Below are positions 50,354 to 57,958 of a stretch of 64,000 nt of DNA, piece by piece. Origin of the DNA: Amycolatopsis methanolica 239 (GTDB lineage Bacteria; Actinomycetota; Actinomycetes; Mycobacteriales; Pseudonocardiaceae); assembly GCF_000739085.1 (NCBI RefSeq), contig NZ_CP009110.1:4340001-4404000 (forward strand). Reading direction: 5' to 3'. The position numbers were made by a program, and so were the translations under genes. The notes under the pieces were generated by a model. It saw only the letters and a program-made list of their open reading frames with translations. It had not been told where the DNA came from and ran no database searches. Every line of letters begins with the position of its first letter. The first letter of the stretch is position 1.

Positions 50354-50869
50354 TCAACCGATCTGCAGGTCGACGCAGGCGTAGAAGGCGTTGGCGGTGT
50401 CGGCGATGTTCCAGACCGCCAGGAGTTTCTGCCGCCCGGTGAAGCCGCCGAGGTCGACCGGGTGCGAGACAGTCGCCGCGGGCTGCGCGCCGCCGTCGTC
50501 GACGAACCCGACACGGGTGTCGCCGATGTAGTACTCCCAGGTGCTGGTGCGGTGCTGGGCGGTCAGCTTCCAGGTGAAGGTCACGGTATTGCCGACCTGG
50601 GTGGCCCGCCAGCCCTTGCCGTCGTCGTCGAGTTCGGCGAAGCGGGTGTTGCCGCCGCTGCAGCTGCGCAGCCCCTTCGGACCTTCCACGCTCTGCGGTT
50701 CGTACTTGATGTCGCCGCAGGGCACGATCCCCTGGGCGCACTGGGCCTGCCTGCTGGGCGGCGAGTCGACGTAGCCGTGGGCGCTGGCGGCGCCCGGGAG
50801 GGCCACGAGGGCGATGGGAGCGAGCGCGGCCCCGGCGGCGATGGTCGCGATGCGTCGTCTGATGGTCAT
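50354..50869 (-). CDS. Lytic polysaccharide monooxygenase, AA10 family
   Basis: ATG 50869 gives a 171-aa protein with a signal peptide of 30 residues ending ASA, which leaves His31 as the mature N-terminus (HGYVDSPPSRQAQCAQG). With His106 in AQHRTSTWEYY it forms the copper-binding histidine brace, and Phe near 163 fits the axial site. Four cysteines can form two disulfides. AA10 enzymes oxidatively cleave chitin or cellulose. There is no carbohydrate-binding module. A DasR-type operator 32 bp upstream points to chitin-linked control. Confidence 0.92.
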   Translation of the reverse strand: MTIRRRIATIAAGAALAPIALVALPGAASAHGYVDSPPSRQAQCAQGIVPCGDIKYEPQSVEGPKGLRSCSGGNTRFAELDDDGKGWRATQVGNTVTFTWKLTAQHRTSTWEYYIGDTRVGFVDDGGAQPAATVSHPVDLGGFTGRQKLLAVWNIADTANAFYACVDLQIG

Positions 50870-50900
50870 GTCGGCTCCTTGCGGTGAACCCGGATGACTT

Positions 50901-50912
50901 TGGTCTAGACCA
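50901..50912. promoter_or_regulatory. DasR-responsive element (dre)-like palindrome
   Basis: TGGTCTAGACCA, a perfect 12-bp palindrome, is identical to the core of the dre sites bound by the N-acetylglucosamine regulator DasR in Streptomyces. It lies 32 bp upstream of the LPMO start codon. Confidence 0.75.
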
Positions 50913-51014
50913 CCTATCAGGACCATAACGTGAAGTTTGTTCGCGGTCAATGCGCCAGTGGGAAAAGCGCCGACCGCGGCAGGAGCCGTTGCCGCCGCGT
51001 TGCGGACACACGAG

Positions 51015-51064
51015 GACCTCCGGGTTGGTGCGGATCGTGGTGATCCACACCGAACCCGGAGGTC
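51015..51064 (-). terminator. Long hairpin after the trypsin-like protease gene
   Basis: Arms of about 22 bp (GACCTCCGGGTT, then GGTGCGGATC, against their complement at 51042-51064) carry one mismatch and one bulge. The loop is GTGGT. The hairpin begins 17 bp beyond the protease stop on the minus strand. Confidence 0.8.
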
Positions 51065-51080
51065 GGCACTCACACGACGA

Positions 51081-52223
51081 TCAGCGAGCAGGCTGCAGCA
51101 GGATCCGTTCCGCCACCTCGACCCGCAGCAGTGTCCGCACATCCTCGAAGTGGTTGCAGATCGTCACCTGGGTGCTGCCGGCGAACAGGAGTCCCACGGC
51201 GTTGTTGTCCAGGTCGCAGACCAGGCTGCCGGAGTCCCCGCCCGCGGACATCCCCGTCGTGATGATCTGGTTGAGGAACCGGCCCACGCGGCCCCCGCCG
51301 TAGTTGACGTCGACCGTCGCGTTGGTGACGGTGACGCGCCCGACGGTGAAGTTCGTGGTGCGACCGGTCTTGCGCACCAGATCCCCGGCGCGGATGCCAC
51401 CCTTGCGCACCCATCCGCGCGGCGCGCCGGTGAAGTAGATCTCCCGCGTGGCGTCGCCGAAGTTGCACTCCGCGACGGCTGCGTCAACGATGTTGCGGTG
51501 CAGGGCCCGGGGGATGAAGGGTTCCAGCTGGAGGGGAACGAACCGGGACAGGGTGGCGATGCGATCCTGCGGATCGGTGCCGCCATCGAAGGTGCCCGGC
51601 TGAACGATCGCCGAACCGGCCGGTGCGGCGTTCGTGTTGGCCAGGACGTGGTTGTTGCTCAGGATGTAGAACCGCGCCGGCGTCCCGATTCCGGACACGG
51701 GCGGGTTGATGGTCGCCTGCGGCAGGAAGTCGTAGACGACACTGCCGAGCGTGCCAGCGGTCACGGAGACGTTGCCGACAGAGGCCCCGGACGGACAGGG
51801 CCGCATGCGGCGCGTGAGCAGCTGCGGAGCAGCCTCCGCGATCGGCCGCTCCATCGTCGCGCCGCGACCGTTGCGGTACCCCTCGAGCATCGTCGCCAAG
51901 TCCTCGACGCCGGCGGACGGCGCAACGCCCGAACGTTGCGCGATCAGGTCCCCGACCGAGTAGACGTCGGTCTGCAAGCCGGCGATTTCGTCCGGAACGA
52001 GGTCGCGCTCGGGAAGGTCTTCACGCGGGATCTTCTGCGTCACCATCACGACGGCCGCGGCCTCCCCCGTCGGCACTCCGCCGCGCCACTTCACGCCCAG
52101 ACCGACCCCGACGACGTTCGACGGGGGAAGCTCCGGGCTCATCAACTGTTCCGCGGCGGCTTGCTGATCGTCCACGCTGAAACGCGCGCCGTCAGGGAGC
52201 CTCAGGAGTCGTTGCTCGAACAT
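51081..52223 (-). CDS. Trypsin-like serine protease without signal peptide
   Basis: The 380-residue product has an N-terminal domain of about 95 residues (SNVVGVGLGVKWRGG, VVMVTQKIPREDLPE, VPDEIAGLQTDV) followed by a chymotrypsin-fold domain. The catalytic residues are visible: His192 in LSNNHVLAN, an Asp near 246 (VDAAVAEC) and Ser near 332 in GGDSGSLV. No secretion signal is seen, so it acts inside or is exported with help. The 70-aa protein encoded 30 bp upstream resembles its N-terminal domain. Substrates are unknown. Confidence 0.82.
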   Translation of the reverse strand: MFEQRLLRLPDGARFSVDDQQAAAEQLMSPELPPSNVVGVGLGVKWRGGVPTGEAAAVVMVTQKIPREDLPERDLVPDEIAGLQTDVYSVGDLIAQRSGVAPSAGVEDLATMLEGYRNGRGATMERPIAEAAPQLLTRRMRPCPSGASVGNVSVTAGTLGSVVYDFLPQATINPPVSGIGTPARFYILSNNHVLANTNAAPAGSAIVQPGTFDGGTDPQDRIATLSRFVPLQLEPFIPRALHRNIVDAAVAECNFGDATREIYFTGAPRGWVRKGGIRAGDLVRKTGRTTNFTVGRVTVTNATVDVNYGGGRVGRFLNQIITTGMSAGGDSGSLVCDLDNNAVGLLFAGSTQVTICNHFEDVRTLLRVEVAERILLQPAR

Positions 52224-52253
52224 TGTTATCAGCCTGCCAAAATAGGGCGAATT

Positions 52254-52466
52254 TCAGTTTTGCGCGGTAATCGTTCCCGCGACTATGATCTCGACCGGAT
52301 ATCCTTCAAGGCGATCGGGGATGACCCCGGTGTCGCGCGGCGGCTGGGTGACGAAAACCTTGATGACCGGGTTCTCCTCGTCCTCTGCGTCTCCGACCGC
52401 CACGACCTCCGGGATCGACATCAGGTCGGATTCGTGCCGCAGACGAACCTCGTGCACGGTAGCCAT
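52254..52466 (-). CDS. 70-aa protein resembling the protease N-terminal domain
   Basis: ATG 52466 follows GAGGAG. The protein reads MATVHEVRLRHESDLMSIPE, then VVAVGDAEDEENPVIKVFV and ends with P-x-R-L-E-G-Y-P-V-E-I-I-V-A-G-T. The order V-V-x-V-G, V-x-V-x-V-T-Q, P-x-x-L-x-G matches residues about 37-90 of the protease encoded next. It may act as a separate pro-domain, chaperone or inhibitor. A TAGAAT at 52516-52521 (minus strand) could be the operon -10. Confidence 0.65.
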   Translation of the reverse strand: MATVHEVRLRHESDLMSIPEVVAVGDAEDEENPVIKVFVTQPPRDTGVIPDRLEGYPVEIIVAGTITAQN

Positions 52467-52704
52467 GAGCTCGAGCTCCTCATTCCAATGGAACCCAATC
52501 GTCTCGAGTGGAAAGATTCTACGTCACGCGGCACCCGCCGTGTTTCGTGCGTTCGGGTGACTTTTCGTGAATCAATACCGAACACCAAGTTCTACCGGCA
52601 TTCACACGCGCGCGCATTGGAGTTGGATCAGCATGACGGCCGCGCAGCCCTCATCCGTTTCGGGTGAGGCTCGAAACTGCCGGAGATCCCTAACATCCGC
52701 ACCT

Positions 52705-53730
52705 GTGACCATCACCGCCGTCAGGGGCGGGGCGTGGATCATCGTCGCGGCGGTGGTCGCCCTGACCTCGTGCACCGAAGCGGCCCAGCCGGCGGCGCCG
52801 CCCACGACAGGGGCGCCGCCGGCGACGGGCGCCGTCACTTCCGTCGCGGCGCTCGCCCAGCCCAGCGTCGTGAAGATCCTGACCGCGGGCGGCAACGGCA
52901 GCGGCGTCGTCTACGGCGCCGACGGTCTCATCCTCACCAACGAGCACGTCGTGCGTGGCGCGCAGGCGGTGCAGGTCGCCTTCGCCGACGGGCAGCGGGT
53001 TCCCGGGACGGTCCGCGCCGTCGACGTCGTCACCGACCTGGCCCTGGTCCAGGTCGCCCGTACCGGCCTGCCGCCCGCGCGGTTCCAGCCCCAGCTCCCG
53101 GCCGTCGGTGAGCTGGTCGTCGTCATCGGCAGCCCGCTCGGCTTCGAGAACAGCGTCACCGCAGGCGTGGTGTCCGGGCTGCACCGCGAAATCCCGGGCA
53201 GCGCCGCCGAAACGCAGGCGCTCGTCGACCTGATCCAGACCGACGCCCCGATCAGCCCGGGCAGCAGCGGCGGCGCCGTGTTCAACGCCGCCGGCGAGGT
53301 CGTCGGGATCAGCGAGGCCTACATCCCGCCCCAGGCCGGCGCGGTGTCGCTCGGTTTCGCCATCCCCGCCGCGACCGCCGTCGACGTCGCCGAGCAGCTG
53401 ATGAGCACCGGCCGGGCGCGACACGCCTTCGCCGGGCTCGAACCCGCCCAGCTCACCCCGCAGATCGCCGCCCAGCTGCGACTGCCGCGAGCCGACGGCG
53501 TGATCGTCGCCGCGATCGCCGACGGCGGCCCCGCCGCGGCCGCCGGCCTCCGGCCCGGTGACGTCGTCACCGCGCTGGACGGCACAACCGTCCGCACGCC
53601 GGAGGAGTTCCTCGGGCAGCTACGCCGCCGCGCCCCCGGCGACACCGTCACCGTCACCTTCCACCGCGCCGGGGGCCAGGACGTCCGAACACCCCTGACC
53701 CTGACCGACCGCCCTGCGTTCAGCAGCTAG
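52705..53730 (+). CDS. HtrA-like serine protease, lipoprotein
   Basis: GTG 52705 is preferred because it starts a lipoprotein signal directly (VTITAVRGGAWIIVAAVVAL, lipobox LTSC, Cys23); an ATG at 52633 is in frame. The 341-aa product has an S1C domain with His81 in TNEHVV, Asp111 in VTDLALV and Ser about 189 in SPGSSGGAVF, and a C-terminal PDZ domain (about 255-335). The TAACAT at 52691-52696 lies 8 bp before the GTG, which suggests a leaderless transcript. It should act at the outer face of the membrane in protein quality control. Confidence 0.87.
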   Translation: MTITAVRGGAWIIVAAVVALTSCTEAAQPAAPPTTGAPPATGAVTSVAALAQPSVVKILTAGGNGSGVVYGADGLILTNEHVVRGAQAVQVAFADGQRVPGTVRAVDVVTDLALVQVARTGLPPARFQPQLPAVGELVVVIGSPLGFENSVTAGVVSGLHREIPGSAAETQALVDLIQTDAPISPGSSGGAVFNAAGEVVGISEAYIPPQAGAVSLGFAIPAATAVDVAEQLMSTGRARHAFAGLEPAQLTPQIAAQLRLPRADGVIVAAIADGGPAAAAGLRPGDVVTALDGTTVRTPEEFLGQLRRRAPGDTVTVTFHRAGGQDVRTPLTLTDRPAFSS

Positions 53731-53749
53731 ACCGGGAGGCGAGCACGAG

Positions 53750-54026
53750 ATGAGCACGGCCGAAACGACCCGGACCGAGACCGCGAAATTCGGCGTCGCC
53801 ACGATGATGGCGATGGTCGTCGGCTCAATGGTCGGCGCGGGCGTGTTCTCCCTGCCGCACCGGTTCGCCGCCGAGACGGGCGTGAGCGGCGCGCTCGTGG
53901 CGTGGCTGATCGCCGGCGCCGGGATGCTGACGCTGGCCTTCGTCTTCCAGAACCTGGCGGTCCGCAAACCCGGGCTGGACGCCGGGGTCTACGCCTACGC
54001 CAAGGCCGGGTTCGGCGAGTACCTGA
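53750..54026 (+). pseudogene. Amino-acid antiporter (APC family), 3'-truncated
   Basis: ATG 53750 with GGGAGGCGAG upstream begins a typical basic-amino-acid antiporter of the ArcD type (FGVATMMAMVVGSMVGAGVF, first helix with G-S-M-V-G-A-G-V-F). After 92 residues (AKAGFGEYL) the similarity stops abruptly at about 54026. The frame then reads the antisense of another gene remnant. About 370 residues and ten helices are missing, so no carrier can form. Confidence 0.78.
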
Positions 54027-54324
54027 CCCAGCGCGCGGCCTTCTCGAGCGAGCCGCGCCTGGCGACCGCGCGCCGCAGGGCGTCGAGGAAGTCCGCGTCG
54101 AGCTTGCCCACCGCCGGGGTGTCGTCCCACACCGAGACCGGCGCGCCCTCCGGGACGACGCCGTCGGCCTCGCCCAGGGCGGACCGCGAAGCCGGCGGAG
54201 CGGCGGCCACGAACAGCCGCCGCACACCGGACGCGGCGATCACCACCCCGGCGATCGCGAGGCCGACGAGCACGATCCGGCGGACGCGGCGGGCGGGCGC
54301 GGACAGTGGCAGGCTGTGGTTCAT
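54026..54324 (-). pseudogene. M15 D-Ala-D-Ala carboxypeptidase-like gene, truncated and internally deleted
   Basis: ATG 54324 starts a membrane-anchored protein (VRRIVLVGLAIAGVVIAASG) followed by VSVWDDTPAVGKLDADFLDA, the lead-in of VanY-type M15 peptidases. LRRA is then joined directly to VARRGSLEKAARWV, which in family members lies about 30 residues later, so an internal part is lost. At about 54026 the gene is cut by the same junction that ends the APC remnant. The zinc-binding SxHxxGxAxD motif is absent. Confidence 0.65.
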
Positions 54325-54390
54325 ACCTCCACTGAAGGCGGGAGGCTGTTGCCACGGCGTCTGCGCTTTCCGATACGCCCGCGATATGTC

Positions 54391-54858
54391 CTACGGGTAG
54401 TAGCGGGTCAGGGATTCCGCCACGCAGGCCGGTTTCGCCGAGCCCTCGATCTCGAAGGTGAAGTTCCGCGTCACCTGCACCCCGCCGCGGCCGACCTCCT
54501 CGACCGCGGCGATCTCGGCGTGCAGCCGCACCCGGCTGCCGACCGGGACGGGCGCCGGGAAGCGGACCTTGTTGACGCCGTAGTTCAGCGCCATGCCGAC
54601 GCCGGTGACCTGGAGCAGCTCGGCGACCATCGGGATACCCCAGCTCAGCGTCATGTAGCCGTGGGCGATCGTGCGGCCGAACGGGCCGTCGGCCGCGCGG
54701 ACGGGGTCGGTGTGGATCCACTGGTGGTCCCCGGACACCTCGGCGTAGGCGTCGATCAGCTCCTGCGTCACCTCCCGCCACGACGAGCGGCCCAGGTCGC
54801 GTCCCGCGAGCGCCAGGATCTCCGGGATCCCGTTAGCCACCACCGGCATCGAAGTCAC
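54391..54858 (-). CDS. MaoC-family (hot-dog) enoyl-CoA hydratase
   Basis: The 155-aa product (ATG 54858; ATG 54849 is equally possible) has the hydratase-2 motif DAYAEVSGDHQWIHTDPVRA, with catalytic Asp and His, and the hot-dog helix IAHGYMTLSW. It hydrates 2-enoyl-CoAs. It starts 6 bp after the MHS transporter stop, so the two genes form an operon. Through the shared promoter element this operon is linked to the CoA-transferase operon, which lacks its own hydratase. Confidence 0.85.
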   Translation of the reverse strand: MTSMPVVANGIPEILALAGRDLGRSSWREVTQELIDAYAEVSGDHQWIHTDPVRAADGPFGRTIAHGYMTLSWGIPMVAELLQVTGVGMALNYGVNKVRFPAPVPVGSRVRLHAEIAAVEEVGRGGVQVTRNFTFEIEGSAKPACVAESLTRYYP

Positions 54859-54864
54859 TCCCCC

Positions 54865-56175
54865 TCAGGCCGCGACGGCCCGCACGCCGGACTCCTCGCC
54901 CGCGCGCTCGTCGTAGTTTGGCTTGCGCAGCAACGCGAGCATGCAGCCCAGCGTCAGCACCACCTGGAACACCGCGTACACGATCACCGCGACGATCGAT
55001 CCGGTCTGGTTCAGCAGGAACTGGCCCACGATCGGCGTGGTGCCGCCGAGCAGGGTGCCGCACAGCTGGTAGCACAGCGAGATGCCGGTATAGCGCACGT
55101 TCGCGGGGAAGCGGCTGGCGAGCATCCCGGCCAGCGCCGCGTAGTACAGGCAGTGCGGCACGGTGGCGACCGCGGTGCCGATCATCGCGAGCGGGTAATT
55201 CTCGGTGCCGATGAACAGGAACATCAGCGGCATCAACAGGATCTCCGGCACCAGCATCACGATCACCGCGCGGGACCAGCTGCGCATCTTCGTCGCGATC
55301 ACCGCGCCCCACGGCTGCACCAGGATCTGGGTGATGTTGGCGACCAGGATGATCGTCAGGAACGAGCTCTTGTCGAAGCTGAGGTCCGAAGTCGCCCAGG
55401 ACAACGCGAACGTCGACTTGAAGTAGGTGGCCGACAGGCCGATGGTGCAGGCGCCGATGCCAAGGACGATCAGCAGCGGCTGCGTGCGGAGCACCTCGGT
55501 GAACGGCAGCTTGGCGACCTCCTTCTTCTCGATGAGGTGCGCCATGGCCGGCGACTCGGCGACCCGCAGCCGGATGAACAGGCCGACGATCACCAGCAGC
55601 GCGGAGAACAGGAACGGCAGCCGCCAGCCCCACGAGGTGAACGCGTCGTCGGGCAGCTGGCTGATCGCCAGGAAGCAGACGGTGCTCAGCGTGTTGCCGA
55701 CGGGCGAGCCCTGCTGGGCGAACGCGCCGTAGAGGATCGACTTGCCCTTGGGGGCGTGCTCGGAGGCGATGAGGACGGAGCCGCCCCACTCCCCACCGAG
55801 GCCGATGCCCTGCACCATGCGGATCGCGATGAGGAGCAACGGCGCGGCGACGCCGATCTGCGCGTAGGAGGGCAGGACGCCGATCAATGTGGTCGAGATG
55901 CCCATCATCAGCAGCGTGATGACCAGCGTCTTCTTGCGGCCGAGGCGGTCGCCGTAGTGGCCGAAGATGACGCCGCCCAGCGGCCGCGCGAGGAAGCCGA
56001 CCCAGAACGTCGCGAAGGCCACCAGCGTGCCGAGCGCCCCGTCCAGCTCGGGGAAGAAGACCTCGTCGAAGACCAGCGCCGACGCGGTGCCGTAGATGTA
56101 GAAGTCGAACCATTCGATGGTCGAGCCGATGAACGACCCGATGCCCGCTCGTCTGGCCGCCGTGGCCGTGCTCAT
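54865..56175 (-). CDS. MFS transporter, metabolite:H+ symporter (MHS) family
   Basis: The 436-residue product has 12 predicted helices and the MHS signatures GSTIEWFDFYIYGTASALVF at the N-terminus, GRPLGG-like ARPLGGVIFGHYGDRLGRKK in loop 2-3 and RMVQGIGLGGEWGG in helix 5. MHS carriers import organic acids such as alpha-ketoglutarate, shikimate, citrate or aromatic acids. ATG 56175 follows AAGGGAGAG. Its upstream region carries the two-part element shared with the CoA-transferase operon. Confidence 0.88.
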   Translation of the reverse strand: MSTATAARRAGIGSFIGSTIEWFDFYIYGTASALVFDEVFFPELDGALGTLVAFATFWVGFLARPLGGVIFGHYGDRLGRKKTLVITLLMMGISTTLIGVLPSYAQIGVAAPLLLIAIRMVQGIGLGGEWGGSVLIASEHAPKGKSILYGAFAQQGSPVGNTLSTVCFLAISQLPDDAFTSWGWRLPFLFSALLVIVGLFIRLRVAESPAMAHLIEKKEVAKLPFTEVLRTQPLLIVLGIGACTIGLSATYFKSTFALSWATSDLSFDKSSFLTIILVANITQILVQPWGAVIATKMRSWSRAVIVMLVPEILLMPLMFLFIGTENYPLAMIGTAVATVPHCLYYAALAGMLASRFPANVRYTGISLCYQLCGTLLGGTTPIVGQFLLNQTGSIVAVIVYAVFQVVLTLGCMLALLRKPNYDERAGEESGVRAVAA

Positions 56176-56213
56176 CGTGATTTTCTCTCCCTTGAGATCC
56201 CGTGTTGCTCGGA

Positions 56214-56254
56214 CACCGTGCCAAACGGGACCTAGAAGAGTCCAATACCGAATC
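56214..56254 (-). promoter_or_regulatory. Shared two-part element, copy 1 (MHS transporter promoter)
   Basis: Read on the minus strand: GATTCGGTATTGGAC (56254-56240), then 16 bases, then TGGCACGGTG (56223-56214). The 15-mer ends 65 bp before the transporter start. The same two blocks, 15 bases apart, lie 64 bp before the CoA-transferase start. A site for the LysR regulator encoded between them, or a shared promoter, is likely. Confidence 0.75.
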
Positions 56255-56280
56255 GCGCGGCCGGTAAGACGGTGGTCGTC

Positions 56281-56940
56281 TCAATCGCGCAGGCGAATGA
56301 CGGTGCGCTCGCCGGGTGCGTCCTGCTGGGCCCAGGCCGCCTCGACCTGGTCGAGCGGGAACGGATGCGGGCGCACAGCCATGCCGCCCGCCGCGATCGC
56401 GGCCACGAGCTCGGTGAACTCCCGCCGCATGACCTGCATGTCCACGGCGCCGAAGCCGCTACCGAGGATCCGGAACGCGTTGGAGCGCAGAAGGTGCCCG
56501 GAGAGGGTGATCGCCTCTCCGCCCATGCCGCCGATCTGCACCCAGTCGAGCAGGCGGGTGTGCTGGGGCCGCGCTCCGAGGACGACACGCATGGCGAGTT
56601 CGGAGGGCTGCCCCCACACGTAGTCCAGGACCAGGTCGACCTCGGCGGCAGCCTCGGCGAACGCGGCCGCGGTCGCGTCCTGGTCGGGGACGAGCTGGGC
56701 AACGGCGTCCGCGCCCTGGTCCAGGAGTTCGTCGAGGCGGGCGCGGTTGCGTCCGGCGGCGATCACCCGCCCCGCGCCGAGGTGCTTGGCGACCTTGACA
56801 GCCATCGAGCCGGCGTTGCCGGTCGCGCCGTGCACCAGAACCGACTGCCCGGCCTGGAACGGCACGCGGGTGCACAGCGCAGTCCATTCCGCGAGACCGT
56901 GTGGCTTCCCCTGCTCGGCCGGCGCCGAGTCGAGGAGCAC
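56281..56940 (-). pseudogene. Zinc-type alcohol dehydrogenase/quinone reductase, 5'-truncated
   Basis: The 219 codons encode only the nucleotide-binding half and the C-terminus of an MDR protein. It runs from QAGQSVLVHGATGNAGSMAV through DLVLDYVWGQ to WAQQDAPGERTVIRLRD. The N-terminal GroES-like catalytic domain (about 130 residues) is missing. The frame opens with unrelated codons next to the LysR stop. It is probably a remnant after deletion; a shortened active protein is unlikely. Confidence 0.65.
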
Positions 56941-56948
56941 TCAATTCG

Positions 56949-57851
56949 TCAGGGCCTCTGACCTGGCGTCGGCAGCGCCTGTTCCGCGATCGCCAGCACT
57001 GTCCGCAACGCCGCCGACGGGTTGTCCGGCCGCCAGGCCAGCGCGGCCTGCAACCGCACCGGCTCCCCCGCCAGCGGCCGGTACGCCAGCCCCGTCTGCT
57101 GGATGTGCTGACACGACGACACCGTCAACGTCACCCCGACGCCGGCCGCCACCAGCGCGAGGATCGTGTACGAATCCGGCGCCTCCTGCACCACCCGCGG
57201 GTTGAACCCGGCCGACACGCACACCCGCACCGTCGCGTCCCGCACGCTGGACCCGGCGTTGGCCGGGAAGCTGACGAACGCCTCCTCCGCCAGCGCCTCG
57301 ACCGGCACCTCGTCCAGCCGCGCCAAAGGATGGTCCGATGGCAGCGCGCAGATCATCTCCTCCTCGTCGATCACCCGCGCCTCGACGCCGGGCTGGGTGA
57401 TCGGCAGCCGCACGAACCCCAGGTCCAGCGAGCCGTCGGCGACACGCGCGAGTGCCACGTTCGCGTACGTCTGCCCGCGCATCACCAGCTCCAGCCCGGG
57501 GTGCGCGGCCCGCACGGCGCGGGTCAGCAGCGGCAGGCTCTCGTGGCTGGACGCGCCCGCGAACCCCACCGTCACGCGCCCGTACTCGCCGCGGCCCGCC
57601 GCGCGCGCCGCCTTCGTGGCGATGTCCAGGTCCTCCATCACCCGCCGGACCGGCCCGAGGAAGGACTCCCCCGCGCTGGTCAGCCGCACCGAGCGGGTGT
57701 TGCGCTCGAACAGCTGGACCCCCAGTTCCTTCTCCAGCTGCCGGATCTGCTGCGACAGCGGCGGCTGCGCCATCTGCAGCCGCTTGGCGGCGCGCCCGAA
57801 GTGCAGCTCCTCGGCCACGGCCAGGAAGGACGTGAGGTAACGCAGCTCCAT
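56949..57851 (-). CDS. LysR-family transcriptional regulator
   Basis: The 300-aa product begins MELRYLTSFLAVAEELHFGR, with the LysR helix-turn-helix at about 1-62 (QPPLSQQIRQLEKELGVQLF) and the effector domain at about 90-290. Its start lies 30 bp from the shared element upstream of the divergent CoA-transferase operon, the usual LysR arrangement. The second copy of the element lies upstream of the MHS transporter on its other side, so it may control both. The effector is unknown, probably the acid being degraded. Confidence 0.9.
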   Translation of the reverse strand: MELRYLTSFLAVAEELHFGRAAKRLQMAQPPLSQQIRQLEKELGVQLFERNTRSVRLTSAGESFLGPVRRVMEDLDIATKAARAAGRGEYGRVTVGFAGASSHESLPLLTRAVRAAHPGLELVMRGQTYANVALARVADGSLDLGFVRLPITQPGVEARVIDEEEMICALPSDHPLARLDEVPVEALAEEAFVSFPANAGSSVRDATVRVCVSAGFNPRVVQEAPDSYTILALVAAGVGVTLTVSSCQHIQQTGLAYRPLAGEPVRLQAALAWRPDNPSAALRTVLAIAEQALPTPGQRP

Positions 57852-57880
57852 TATTACCAGCTCCGTCTTGATCTAACTCT

Positions 57881-57920
57881 GATTCGGTATTGGACACTAA
57901 TCAATCTTGGTGGCACGGTG
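57881..57920 (+). promoter_or_regulatory. Shared two-part element, copy 2 (CoA-transferase promoter)
   Basis: GATTCGGTATTGGAC at 57881-57895, then 15 bases, then TGGCACGGTG at 57911-57920. The 15-mer ends 64 bp before ATG 57959. Flanking GATT and AATC (57881-57884, 57899-57902) also form a small inverted repeat. It is identical in both blocks to copy 1 upstream of the MHS transporter. Confidence 0.75.
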
Positions 57921-57958
57921 AAGACCGCCCCATCCACGAGCAGCACAGGAGCGCGACG

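Noticed and set aside
53902-56235. Open frame of 777 codons on the plus strand across the MaoC and MHS genes
   Set aside because: Antisense shadow of two well-supported genes, with His/Arg/Asp-rich composition and no domain.
57911-57920. TGGCAC as part of a sigma-54 promoter
   Set aside because: The matching TTGC element five bases later is missing, and actinobacteria of this type lack sigma-54.
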